Shown here: positions 9,075-16,771 of the stretch, piece by piece
Numbering within the stretch: position 1 is the stretch's first letter
How the letters are laid out: every line of letters begins with the position of its first letter
NCBI RefSeq assembly: GCF_039541115.1
Contig: NZ_BAABFP010000002.1
Span: 434,001-498,000 of the forward strand
Reading direction: 5' to 3'
DNA from: Angustibacter luteus
GTDB lineage: Bacteria; Actinomycetota; Actinomycetes; Actinomycetales; Angustibacteraceae
Length of the DNA: 64,000 bases
Notes under the pieces: model-generated
Databases searched by the model: none
What the model was told of the DNA's origin: nothing
Seen by the model: only the letters and a program-made list of their open reading frames with translations
Position numbers and translations under genes: made by a program

Positions 9075-9511
9075 CGGTTCTGCTCCTCATGTCCTTTGAC
9101 TGCCGGGGGGATCTTCTTGACCGTCTCCGCCGTGCGGTCCAGGCCACGGATGGAGGTCAGCTCCTTCTTGCCGAGCAGGGCGAGTACCGCTGCGATGACG
9201 GCCCAGATGGCCATCACGATCAACGCGGACCAGCCGCGCCCCGTGCCGTTGCCGATCGCCCACCACGCAGCGACCGAGAGGAACAGCAGGGCGAAGTGGC
9301 CGGCCGTGGCAGCGCCGGCGAACATGCCTGCACCCTTGCCCGCCTTGGTGGCGGACTCGCGGGCCTCCGCCTTCGCCAGCGCCAGCTCCTGACGGACGAG
9401 CTCGGACAGGTCGCGGCTGACGTCGCCGAGCAGCTCACCGATCGACGGGCGCTCGCTGGTCGCCGTGCCGTCTACCGGCACGGTGCCCTCGGCCGTCGGC
9501 GTGGCGGTCAC
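9071..9511 (-). CDS. Phage-holin-like (DUF1469/YqjE) membrane protein
   Basis: 146 aa with the family's amphipathic opening SIGELLGDVSRDLSELVRQE, then two transmembrane helices (about 62-85 and 89-112) and a cytosolic tail. This 'phage holin family' annotation is historical; YqjE-type proteins sit in chromosomal stress operons, often with DUF3618 as here. The GTG start (9511) overlaps the upstream stop as GTGA. No lytic partner is nearby, so a prophage origin is unlikely. Confidence 0.75.
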   Translation of the reverse strand: MTATPTAEGTVPVDGTATSERPSIGELLGDVSRDLSELVRQELALAKAEARESATKAGKGAGMFAGAATAGHFALLFLSVAAWWAIGNGTGRGWSALIVMAIWAVIAAVLALLGKKELTSIRGLDRTAETVKKIPPAVKGHEEQNR

Positions 9512-10254
9512 AGGTGACCCGCCGGTGCGACGTCGTGAGCGGCCCAGTCGTCGGCGGCGGCCGTGGCCGCCGGCGTCGCGAGCGGACCGTCCGGGCTCGG
9601 CGCGGTCCCCGGCAGCTCGGAGGTGCCCTTGCCGTCCGCGCTGGAGGGATCCTCGACCGGCTCGGCGCTCGCGTCGGCCTGGACACCACGGGCGAGGCGA
9701 CCAGCCAGGACACCGGCACCGGCGCACAGCGCGAGGAAGGTACCTGGACGACGGCGGGCGTAGTCCCGCACCTCGTCGAGGACGGCACCGGGCTCGCGGT
9801 CCTCCAACCAGGACGCGATCGAGGCGGCGTGGTCGGCCACCTGGCCGGTGAGGTCCTGGGCGAGCCCGGGCTGGGAGGCGCTGGCGGACATGTCGTGCAG
9901 CTGGGTGGACAGGGCGTGCAGGCTGCCGGCAGCGCGCTGCTGCTGCGTGCTGGCCTGATCGGTGAGCTCGGCGCGACCCTGGCTGAGCAGGTCGCGGGCC
10001 TGGGACTTGGCCTCCCCGACCACCTGTCCGGTCTGGTCCTTGACGGTGCCGGCCACGGTGGCGGTCGCCTCCGTCGCCGAGTCCTTGACGTCGGCAGCCT
10101 TGTCCTTGGCCACGTCCGTGCTGGATCCGTTGGTGGTCCCATCGGTGGATGGGCTGGTGCTCCCGTCGGCGAAACCGTTGGCGTACGGGAACGTGCTCGG
10201 CGGGGGCACTGCCCCGTCGGTGGGCGCAGGGTCGTAGCGCGGTGACTCGGTCAT
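9508..10254 (-). CDS. Hypothetical low-complexity envelope-stress protein
   Basis: 248 aa, first gene of the DUF3618/holin operon. The N-terminal 50 residues are Pro/Ser/Thr-rich and disordered. Residues about 48-120 are Ala/Lys/Gln-rich helices (KDKAADVKDSATEATATV, GEAKSQARDLLSQGRAELT), and one hydrophobic segment (FLALCAGAGVLAGRLARG, about 172-190) could be a membrane anchor. The C-terminus is disordered. No domain recognised; the neighbours suggest an envelope or desiccation stress role. 25 bp from the upstream BrkB gene. Confidence 0.65.
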   Translation of the reverse strand: MTESPRYDPAPTDGAVPPPSTFPYANGFADGSTSPSTDGTTNGSSTDVAKDKAADVKDSATEATATVAGTVKDQTGQVVGEAKSQARDLLSQGRAELTDQASTQQQRAAGSLHALSTQLHDMSASASQPGLAQDLTGQVADHAASIASWLEDREPGAVLDEVRDYARRRPGTFLALCAGAGVLAGRLARGVQADASAEPVEDPSSADGKGTSELPGTAPSPDGPLATPAATAAADDWAAHDVAPAGHL

Positions 10255-10279
10255 GTCTGGTGCCTTTCGGTGATGGGTC

Positions 10280-11332
10280 TCAGGTGGTCGTGGACTGGTC
10301 GGTGCGCAGGTCGTGGGCTTCCTCGGCCTGCTTGGCCTCGCGCTCTTCCTTCTTGAGCAGGCCGTGGTCGTCGCGCGGCGGTAGCTGCAGCTCGATCTCG
10401 GCGGCCATGCCGGCCTGGAGCTGGCGGCTGCGCTCGAGCTCGGAGTCCAGCTCCGCGCCGAACAGCAGCGCCAGGTTCGTGATCCACAGCCAGAGCAGGA
10501 ACACGACGACTCCGGCGAGCGCGCCGTACGTCTTGTCGTAGCTCGAGAACATCGACACGTACAGGCCGAACAGCACCGATGCGATGACCCAGGTGACGAA
10601 GGCGACCAGCGCGCCGACGCTCATCCAACGGAACTTCGGCTGCTGGACGTTCGGGGTGGCGTAGTAGAGCACCGCGATGACGAGGACGACGACCAGGGCG
10701 ATGACCGGCCACTTGGCGATGTCCCAGGCGGTCACGACGCTGTCCCCCAGCCCGGTGGCGTCGCCGATGGCCGTCGCTACCGGCCCGGTCACCACCAGCG
10801 CGAGGGCGACCAGGGCGGCCATCACGACGGCCACCAAGGTGATCAGGATCTGCAGCGGGCGCAGCTTCCAGAAGGGACGCCCCTCGTCGATCTCGTAGAC
10901 CCGGTTCATCGCGCGGCCGAAGGCGCCGATGTACCCGGATGCCGACCACAGCGCTGTCGCGAGGCCCAGGACGAGCGCCAGACCCGCGCGCGGCGAGGAG
11001 GCCAGCTGCTCCAACGGGCCTCGCACCGTCTGCGTCACCGAGCCGGCGCCGACGTCGTCCAAGATCTTCAGCAGCGTGTCGACGGTCTGCCTACCCTGGC
11101 CGAACACGCCGACGAGCGACACCAGCGCGATGGCCGCGGGGAAGATGGCCAGCACCGAGTAGTACGTCAGGGCGGCGGCCAGGTCCGTGCACTGGTCGTC
11201 GGTGAACTCGCGGAACGCGCGCTTGACCGCCAGCCACCAGGCGCGACCGTGCAGCTCGGTGGGTGAGTCGGCCTTGCGCTCGTCGTCCGGATCGGGGGCG
11301 TCGACGACACGGGTGCTCTCGGTGGATGCCAT
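10280..11332 (-). CDS. YihY/BrkB family inner-membrane protein
   Basis: 350 aa with about six transmembrane segments. Family hallmarks: DQCTDLAAALTYYSVLAIFPAAI (written in part: ALTYYSVLAIFP, about 55-66), WSASGYIGAFGRAMNRVYE near 127-145 and VVFLLWLWITNLALLFGAEL near 276-296. Function of this family is still uncertain (formerly misassigned as RNase BN; proposed transporter or flippase). The charged C-terminal tail (DHGLLKKEEREAKQAEEAH) is cytosolic. Lies 25 bp upstream of the low-complexity gene, on the same strand, so probably one operon. Confidence 0.82.
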   Translation of the reverse strand: MASTESTRVVDAPDPDDERKADSPTELHGRAWWLAVKRAFREFTDDQCTDLAAALTYYSVLAIFPAAIALVSLVGVFGQGRQTVDTLLKILDDVGAGSVTQTVRGPLEQLASSPRAGLALVLGLATALWSASGYIGAFGRAMNRVYEIDEGRPFWKLRPLQILITLVAVVMAALVALALVVTGPVATAIGDATGLGDSVVTAWDIAKWPVIALVVVLVIAVLYYATPNVQQPKFRWMSVGALVAFVTWVIASVLFGLYVSMFSSYDKTYGALAGVVVFLLWLWITNLALLFGAELDSELERSRQLQAGMAAEIELQLPPRDDHGLLKKEEREAKQAEEAHDLRTDQSTTT

Positions 11333-11543
11333 GACTGCGGTCTCCTACAACAAACGTTGGAAGGTGGCCGCTGACTTGACCTGACCTGAGCATGGGGCCG
11401 TTCTGCCCGCGGCGCCTGTCGATCTACGGCAAATGCGGCCACCGCAGGAGAACCGGTCCCCTGGGACGACCTCACCCGCCCAGAACCGTGCGAGGCTGTC
11501 AGCGGGGCGGGCTCGCCTCCGGTGGACCAAGGGGTGGATGCCG

Positions 11544-12281
11544 ATGTCGGACGCGACGCGGGGGGCCCGCTCGCACGGGTCGGGTGTCAGTCGCGACCAG
11601 GTCGACGTCATCGCCACCACCCTGGCGAAGGTGGCGCGCGACCTCGAGAGCCAGTGGAAGAACGCGGAGGAGACGCTCCTGGCGATCATCCAGGCGGCCG
11701 CGCACACCGTGCCGGGCGCCGAGTTCGCCAGCATCACCGAGGTCCGTAGCAGTCAGGAGCTCTCCGAGCGGCTGGCGACCTCACCCGTCGCCGCGCGGGC
11801 CGACGCCGCCCAGTACGAGCTGGGTGAGGGTCCCTGCCTGGACTCCGCGTACGCGCACCAGACGATCCGGGTCCGTGACTTCGCCGACGAGCCGCGGTGG
11901 CCACGTTTCGCGGAGGCGGCGCTCGGACTCGGGGTGCGCAGCATGCTCGCGCTCCAGCTCTACGTCGAGCAGGACGATCTCGGAGCACTCAACCTGTTCG
12001 CCCGGGTTCCCCATGCGTTCGACGACGAGGCCGAGAGCGTGGGGCTGCTCTTCGCCGCGCACGCGGCCGTGGCGATGGCGGGTGCCAACCGCGAGGCGAG
12101 CATGCGGATCGCCCTGAGCAGCCGTGACCTGATCGGCCAGGCCAAGGGGATGCTCATGGAGAGGTACAAGATCGACGCGGACGTCGCGTTCGGCCTGCTC
12201 GTGCGGGTGAGCCAGGAGTCCAACATCAGGGTGGCGGTGGTCGCCGAGCAGCTGGCCCGCACGGGCCTGATCTCGCCCTGA
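11544..12281 (+). CDS. GAF-ANTAR domain RNA-binding antiterminator
   Basis: About 245 aa. Residues about 25-170 form a GAF sensor domain (ETLLAIIQAAAHTVPGAEFA; GPCLDSAYAHQTIRV). Residues about 180-240 form an ANTAR domain with AKGMLMERYKIDADVAFGLL, the RNA-hairpin-binding element of actinobacterial antiterminators. Such proteins act in stress-dependent transcript control. ATG 11544 is preferred over 11538 because AAGGGG is nine bases upstream of it. Divergent from brkB with a 211-bp gap. Confidence 0.82.
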   Translation: MSDATRGARSHGSGVSRDQVDVIATTLAKVARDLESQWKNAEETLLAIIQAAAHTVPGAEFASITEVRSSQELSERLATSPVAARADAAQYELGEGPCLDSAYAHQTIRVRDFADEPRWPRFAEAALGLGVRSMLALQLYVEQDDLGALNLFARVPHAFDDEAESVGLLFAAHAAVAMAGANREASMRIALSSRDLIGQAKGMLMERYKIDADVAFGLLVRVSQESNIRVAVVAEQLARTGLISP

Positions 12282-12307
12282 CCGGGCGGCCCGCGTCGGG
12301 CGTCAGA

Positions 12308-12787
12308 TCACAGCTCGACGGTCTCGTTCTCGCCGCCGTCGTACGGCTCGCCAGTCACCTTGGCCTTGACCAGGCTCAGCACCGTGGCGACCCGCCCGCC
12401 GGGGCTGTCCCAGTACTCGGCGGTGTCGGCGTCCACCCGGATCAGTGCGACGTCCGCGTCGTCCGGGCCCTCCGGGAACCACGCCCCGACGACGGGGTTC
12501 CAGAGCTCGCGGATCTTCGCCCGGTCCTCGAGCACCTCGGCGGTGCCGGAGACCGAGACCCACGAGCTGCTGCCGGCGTACGCGACGTTGACCTGGGAGC
12601 GCGCCCGGATCTGCTGCACCGCAGGGGTATTGGCCGCGACCACGAACCACAGGACGCCGTCGAACTCGGCCTCCTGGGTGGTCATCGGCCGGCTGACGAT
12701 CACCCCGTGGTCGTCCACCGTGCTGAGCATGCAGGTTCGCACGTCCTCCACCAGCTCCTGGACCTTCGCATGGGCCTCGGCGGTCAT
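12308..12787 (-). CDS. PPOX-fold general stress protein (pyridoxamine 5'-phosphate oxidase family)
   Basis: 159 aa split beta-barrel flavoprotein of the general-stress-protein-26 type. Visible motifs: CMLSTVDDHGVIVSRPM, FVVAANTPAVQQIRARSQ and VNVAYAGSSSWVSVSGTAEV, which build the FMN/F420 pocket. ATG 12787 has AGGAG upstream, so this one is not leaderless. It lies in the dormancy island; only an imperfect DosR-like half-site (around 12829-12850) precedes it, so control by DevR is unproven. Confidence 0.8.
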   Translation of the reverse strand: MTAEAHAKVQELVEDVRTCMLSTVDDHGVIVSRPMTTQEAEFDGVLWFVVAANTPAVQQIRARSQVNVAYAGSSSWVSVSGTAEVLEDRAKIRELWNPVVGAWFPEGPDDADVALIRVDADTAEYWDSPGGRVATVLSLVKAKVTGEPYDGGENETVEL

Positions 12788-12928
12788 CAGCGCTCTCCTG
12801 TCGTCGGGTGCGGGTTCGTCAAGACTGCGGGCCCACGGCGAAAGCTGCCCAGCGGTGCAACGGATCGGGGCCGACGTGCGGCCGCTGCGATCCAGAGGCA
12901 TGGTGGGCCCCGACGAAAGGGTGACGTG

Positions 12929-13057
12929 ATGACATCAGTGGGTCGGGACGGCTACGGGGACCCGGATCATGACGACAAGGGCGCCGTGAGCGCCGAACCG
13001 CCGACGCCACCGTCCGTGCCTGTCGTCCCTGCCCCGGCCATCGACGACAACTCCTGA
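12929..13057 (+). CDS. Possible small protein (42 aa)
   Basis: Short reading frame MTSVGRDGYGDPDHDDKGA ending VVPAPAIDDNS, acidic and Pro-rich, probably disordered. Support: an AAAGGGTG stretch just upstream and position in an otherwise empty 320-bp divergent gap between two genes. No homologue recognised, and codon bias alone is weak evidence at this length. Confidence 0.4.
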   Translation: MTSVGRDGYGDPDHDDKGAVSAEPPTPPSVPVVPAPAIDDNS

Positions 13058-13106
13058 CGCAGCGGTTCCGGATGCGATCATCGCCGACCCGCTGCACGCT
13101 CTGCAC

Positions 13107-13322
13107 ATGACGAACCCACCCGAGTTCCGGCGCGACCAGAAGCCGTCCGACGAGCCGCAGCTCGACGAGCACCCGGACGAGGGGATGGAGGAGTTCGAGC
13201 GGACCGGTCGTGAGGACGCCGACCTGGCCGAGGTCGACGAGGACGAGAGCCCGTTGCCGGACGGGACCGCGGCAGACGGAGCGACGGCCCCGGTGACGAG
13301 CCCGCCGGAGGACTCCCGGTGA
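13107..13322 (+). CDS. Small acidic hypothetical protein (71 aa)
   Basis: Strongly acidic, probably disordered: FRRDQKPSDEPQLDEHPDE, EDADLAEVDEDESPLPDG. The stop overlaps the GTG of the following LLM enzyme by 4 bp, so the two are coupled. A CACGCT hexamer (13095-13100) lies exactly six bases before the ATG, matching the leaderless promoter pattern seen for the universal-stress-like gene at 20598. Confidence 0.62.
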   Translation: MTNPPEFRRDQKPSDEPQLDEHPDEGMEEFERTGREDADLAEVDEDESPLPDGTAADGATAPVTSPPEDSR

Positions 13323-14305
13323 CCCGATTCGGGTACACCCTGATGACCGAGCAGGCGGGTCCGCGCCAGCTCGTGCGGGACGCGGCCGCCGCCGAGGCCG
13401 CCGGCTTCGACTTCGAGGTCAGCAGCGACCACTACTTCCCCTGGCTGGAAGCACAGGGGCACGCGCCGTACGCCTGGTCCGTCCTCGGCGCGGTCAGCCA
13501 GGTCACCGAGCGCGTCGAGCTGATGACGTACGTGACCTGCCCGACGATCCGGTACCACCCCGCGGTGGTCGCGCAGAAGGCCGCGACGCTGGGCCTGCTG
13601 AGCGAGGGCCGGTTCACCCTCGGCCTGGGCGCGGGCGAGAACCTGAACGAGCACGTGGTCGGCCGCGGCTGGCCGGCCGTGCGGGCTCGGCAGGAGATGC
13701 TGGTCGAGGCGGTCCAGATCATCCGCGACCTCTTTGGCGGCGGCCTGGTCGACTTCACCGGCGAGCACTTCCGGGTCGAGTCCGCGCGCCTGTGGGACCT
13801 GCCCGAGACCCCCGTGCCCCTCGCGCTCGCCGCCTCGGGCAAGCGCTCCATCGAGCGGTACGCGCCGCTGGCCGACCACCTGGTCGCCGTCGAGCCGGAC
13901 GCCGATCTCGTTGCAGGGTGGGCGAAGCACCGCGCGGACGCCGGGCTGCCGGCGTCCCGCAGCATCGGCCAGCTCCCCATCTGCTGGGGACCGGACCGCG
14001 ACCGCGCGGTCGAGACGGCCCACGAGCAGTTCCGCTGGTTCGCCGGCGGCTGGAAGGTCAACTCCGACCTGCCGACCACCGCCGGGTTCGCCGGAGCCTC
14101 GCAGTTCGTCCGACCCGACGACGTGGCCGAGCAGATCCCGTGCGGGCCCGAGGTCGAGCCGATCGTCGATGCGGTACGCGACTACTGGGAGGCGGGCTTC
14201 ACCGACATCGCGCTGATCCAGGTCGGCGCCGACAGCCAGGGCGACTTCCTGGCGTTCGCCGAGTCCGAGCTGCTGCCCGCGCTGCGCGAAGCAGCGCCCA
14301 GCTAG
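13319..14305 (+). CDS. F420-dependent LLM-class oxidoreductase (TIGR03557-type)
   Basis: 328 aa TIM-barrel enzyme of the luciferase-like monooxygenase superfamily, resembling F420-dependent glucose-6-phosphate dehydrogenase relatives. Visible features: FGYTLMTEQAGPRQLV, SSDHYFPWLEAQGHAPY near residue 40, TYVTCPTIRYHPAVVAQKAA (about 75-94), and GLGAGENLNEHVVG (about 105-118) that contacts F420 phosphate. The substrate is unknown. Coupled by GTGA overlap to the small acidic gene. Confidence 0.85.
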   Translation: MTRFGYTLMTEQAGPRQLVRDAAAAEAAGFDFEVSSDHYFPWLEAQGHAPYAWSVLGAVSQVTERVELMTYVTCPTIRYHPAVVAQKAATLGLLSEGRFTLGLGAGENLNEHVVGRGWPAVRARQEMLVEAVQIIRDLFGGGLVDFTGEHFRVESARLWDLPETPVPLALAASGKRSIERYAPLADHLVAVEPDADLVAGWAKHRADAGLPASRSIGQLPICWGPDRDRAVETAHEQFRWFAGGWKVNSDLPTTAGFAGASQFVRPDDVAEQIPCGPEVEPIVDAVRDYWEAGFTDIALIQVGADSQGDFLAFAESELLPALREAAPS

Positions 14306-14317
14306 GCGACCGGCGAC

Positions 14318-14746
14318 TCAGCCCTGCGGGTCCCGCCAGGTCGGGACGAACCGGCGGCCAGTGATGTCGTCGACCTCGATCCGGACGAAGATCGGCTTCG
14401 ATCCCTGCTGCCACGCCGCCAACGACATCCCGAACGTCTCCAGGACGTCGTGCAGCTGACGGACGACGTGCGCCCGTCCCTTGGCCACGACGCTCCACGC
14501 CAGACCGGTCTGCAGGTCCACGCCGTCCACCTCGAAGGCCACCCGGCTGCCGTCGGCACCGCCGAGCTTCGTGCCCGGCGCGGTCCGGAACACGATGTCC
14601 CCACGGTCGACCACGTGGTTCACCGGGAAGATCTCGGGCTGGTCGTCCACGATCACCGCCAGCCGTCCGACCGCTGTCCCGCGGACGAGCTGCCACGAGT
14701 CGTGCGCCAACAGCTGCTCGATCTCCGGTACGGCGTGGGTTTCCAT
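14318..14746 (-). CDS. PPOX-fold flavin/F420-binding protein, DosR-box controlled
   Basis: 142 aa split beta-barrel protein: DSWQLVRGTAVGRLAVIVDD, EIFPVNHVVDRGDIVFRT, GTKLGGADGSRVAFEVDGVD. This is the pyridoxamine-oxidase-like family whose members bind FMN, F420 or heme. A member of this fold (Rv0080) belongs to the M. tuberculosis DosR regulon. A near-perfect DosR box (14782-14796) is centred 43 bp upstream of the ATG and a CATCCT hexamer (14753-14758) sits six bases before it, so the gene is probably leaderless and DevR-activated. Confidence 0.85.
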   Translation of the reverse strand: METHAVPEIEQLLAHDSWQLVRGTAVGRLAVIVDDQPEIFPVNHVVDRGDIVFRTAPGTKLGGADGSRVAFEVDGVDLQTGLAWSVVAKGRAHVVRQLHDVLETFGMSLAAWQQGSKPIFVRIEVDDITGRRFVPTWRDPQG

Positions 14747-14781
14747 GCCCCCAGGATGCGTACCCGGCGTCCGCCCTGCCC

Positions 14782-14796
14782 AGGGCCGGAGGTCCC
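14782..14796 (-). promoter_or_regulatory. DosR/DevR-type box upstream of PPOX gene
   Basis: On the minus strand it reads GGGACCTCCGGCCCT, matching the mycobacterial consensus RGGGACTTNNGNCCCT closely. Centre is 43 bp from the ATG at 14746. Confidence 0.75.
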
Positions 14797-14820
14797 GTCC
14801 CTGGCGGCCCACCCCCCCCA

Positions 14821-16032
14821 CTAGGCGGTCGGGGCCAGCTCCGCGGACGCGCGACATCGCGCCACCTCGGTGCGAGAGTGGCGGACGGGCTCGACGTCAG
14901 CCCCCTGCGCATCGGCGACGTCGTGGGTCAGGTCGAGGATGGCCCGGCGCAGGTGCTTGCGCGCCTTTCGGGCACGACGGTTCGGGGCGGACTTCCGGAA
15001 CGCCTTGCGGGACTTCCGGTCGAGGGTGGCTTCGAGCTCCTCGGGGTGCACGGACCCCGCCTCGATCTCGGGGGCCAGGATGTCGCGGACGAACTGGTGC
15101 TCACGGGGCGCGGCGAGCCGGAAGGCGATCGTCAGCACGGTGAACGCGAGCGCGACCGAGGCGCACATGACCCCGAACGTCCCCAGACCGCTGCCACCGC
15201 CGAGGCCGCCGGCGTCGTCCCAGGTGAAGTGCAGGAACATGCCGATCAGCACGAACGCGACGCCGCGACCGATCCGGCGCGGCTGCGCAGCGGTGCCGAG
15301 GAGGTAGACGACACCGCTGCAGACCAGCGCACTGAACAGCGGGTGCGAGACGAAGCTCACGGCGATCCGGGTGAAGGACATCTGCACGGCGTTGCCGACC
15401 GGGTCGGTGCCGAACGCCGAGGCGGTGGAGTTCGCGGCGTACAGGAAGTCCTCGAACGCGGCGAAGCCCAGCCCGATGAAGGCACCGATCACCAGGCCGT
15501 CGTTGGCAGTGCGGACCAGCCGTGGTGCCAGCCCCATCAGCAGGATGAAGCCGCACAGCTTGGCCGCCTCCTCCGTGAACGGGGCGGTGAAACCCGCGGC
15601 CCAGTTGGCGCTCCAGTCCTGCCCGAACAGCTTGGGGTAGATGCCGAGCATCGCTGTGTTGACGGTCATGGCGAACGCGAAGGTCGCCGGGATCGCGCCC
15701 CAGACCAGGCCCGCCACGACGAGCCCCACGGGCTGGCGCTCCCACCGGTCGATGTGCCGGAACCACAGCCACCAGGCGGCACCGCAGAGCCCGCAGAGCA
15801 CGGCCGAGATCGCGAACGCCTCGGCGTAGAACCCGATCTTCGGGTCGAAGTACGACCAGACCTGAAAGACCCCCACCGCGGTCAGCCACAGGTACACCCA
15901 GAAGCACAGGTTGTGCGGCTGGACGAAGTCGAACCGTTCACCCCAGCCGGACTCCTCGAGGGCATCAGCCTGACGGCGCAGCGCGTCCTCCGAGCCGGAC
16001 TCGGCCTCCGTGCCCATCACCAGGTTGCTCAT
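14821..16032 (-). CDS. PrsW-family intramembrane metalloprotease
   Basis: 403 aa with about eight transmembrane segments (residues 45-330) and a long basic cytosolic tail (about 350-400, KSRKAFRKSAPNRRARKARK). PrsW signature residues are present: FTEEAAK (Glu154, Glu155, Lys158), GFAAFED (about 189-195), SHPLFS (about 225) and HFTWDD (about 265), which supply the metal and catalytic groups. PrsW proteases cleave anti-sigma factors or other membrane proteins. ATG 16032 overlaps the upstream gene's stop by 4 bp, so the two form an operon. Confidence 0.88.
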   Translation of the reverse strand: MSNLVMGTEAESGSEDALRRQADALEESGWGERFDFVQPHNLCFWVYLWLTAVGVFQVWSYFDPKIGFYAEAFAISAVLCGLCGAAWWLWFRHIDRWERQPVGLVVAGLVWGAIPATFAFAMTVNTAMLGIYPKLFGQDWSANWAAGFTAPFTEEAAKLCGFILLMGLAPRLVRTANDGLVIGAFIGLGFAAFEDFLYAANSTASAFGTDPVGNAVQMSFTRIAVSFVSHPLFSALVCSGVVYLLGTAAQPRRIGRGVAFVLIGMFLHFTWDDAGGLGGGSGLGTFGVMCASVALAFTVLTIAFRLAAPREHQFVRDILAPEIEAGSVHPEELEATLDRKSRKAFRKSAPNRRARKARKHLRRAILDLTHDVADAQGADVEPVRHSRTEVARCRASAELAPTA

Positions 16033-16667
16033 CCGGCGCTCCCATCGGCGCCGCTGGCGCGGATGCTGGCGATCATGTCCTGGATGTCTTCGGCCGCGGC
16101 CCGCATCTGCGTCGGGGGGCCGTAGGCGGTGACCTGCAACCCCTCACCGTCCAGGACGAACGCCGCGACCAGGCCGTCGCCGTTGACGCTGCTGTAGGTC
16201 TGGATCACCCCGACGTCGCCGCCCGTCGTCGTGATGGTGGCGGGCTCGCCGTCCACCCGGAACGTCGGGTCACCGGTGGCGCTGGTGACCTTCGCGATCT
16301 GGTCGAGCAGCTCGGCGGGGGTGCCGTCGAACGTGCCGGGCACCACGTCGAACGTGACCCCGTCGCCCACCACGGTCGCCTCACCGCTCTGGACCGTGGA
16401 GCCACCCGCACCGACCCGGTAGCCGCGCTCGACGTCCCAGCCGGTCACCGGGGTGAACGCGATGGTGTCGGTCAGCGCGAGCTGCTCTCCGGCGCGGACG
16501 GGGTCGTCCCAGTCGATCGCGTCGTTGACCCGCGGGATGACCACCGTCGCCACGAGGAACACCGCGACGACGAAGAGCGCGTAGGGAAAGGATCGCTTGT
16601 CGAGGCCGAGCAGCCGGTGCTCGACGGGCACCCGCTCCCGACCGAGGGAACTGGCACTCAACGACAT
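16029..16667 (-). CDS. Membrane-anchored hypothetical protein
   Basis: 212 aa. A short cytosolic start (RERVPVEHRLLGLDKRS), one transmembrane helix (about 29-47, ALFVVAVFLVATVVIP) and an extracytosolic beta-rich domain with VGDGVTFDVVPGTFDG and GDGLVAAFVLDGEGLQV. No known family, but similar proteins sit beside PrsW in actinomycetes. As the first gene of the PrsW operon it is a candidate substrate or partner of the protease (inference). Confidence 0.65.
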   Translation of the reverse strand: MSLSASSLGRERVPVEHRLLGLDKRSFPYALFVVAVFLVATVVIPRVNDAIDWDDPVRAGEQLALTDTIAFTPVTGWDVERGYRVGAGGSTVQSGEATVVGDGVTFDVVPGTFDGTPAELLDQIAKVTSATGDPTFRVDGEPATITTTGGDVGVIQTYSSVNGDGLVAAFVLDGEGLQVTAYGPPTQMRAAAEDIQDMIASIRASGADGSAG

Positions 16668-16756
16668 CGGGCCCCCAGACGTTGCCCGGGCGACGGCCCC
16701 ACCCGGCGAGTCACCACCATACCCGCAGCGCGGCACGCCTTCCTGGATCGCGCCAC

Positions 16757-16771
16757 TACCCTGACGTCGTG
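16757..16771 (+). promoter_or_regulatory. Leaderless promoter of devS (-10 TACCCT)
   Basis: TACCCT (16757-16762) lies exactly six bases before the GTG start, with no ribosome-binding site in between. This predicts that the transcript begins at the start codon. Confidence 0.6.

Noticed and set aside
9071-9511. Holin-like gene as a prophage remnant
   Set aside because: YqjE/DUF1469 type with DUF3618 partner; no integrase, lysin or other phage genes nearby.
11456-11467. GTCCCCTGGGAC palindrome before the GAF-ANTAR gene
   Set aside because: Half-sites point outward relative to a DosR box and short palindromes are frequent at this GC.
12829-12850. DosR-like half-palindrome before the PPOX gene at 12787
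   Set aside because: GGGC and GCCC arms are present but the GGGAC core and spacing do not fit; too weak to call.
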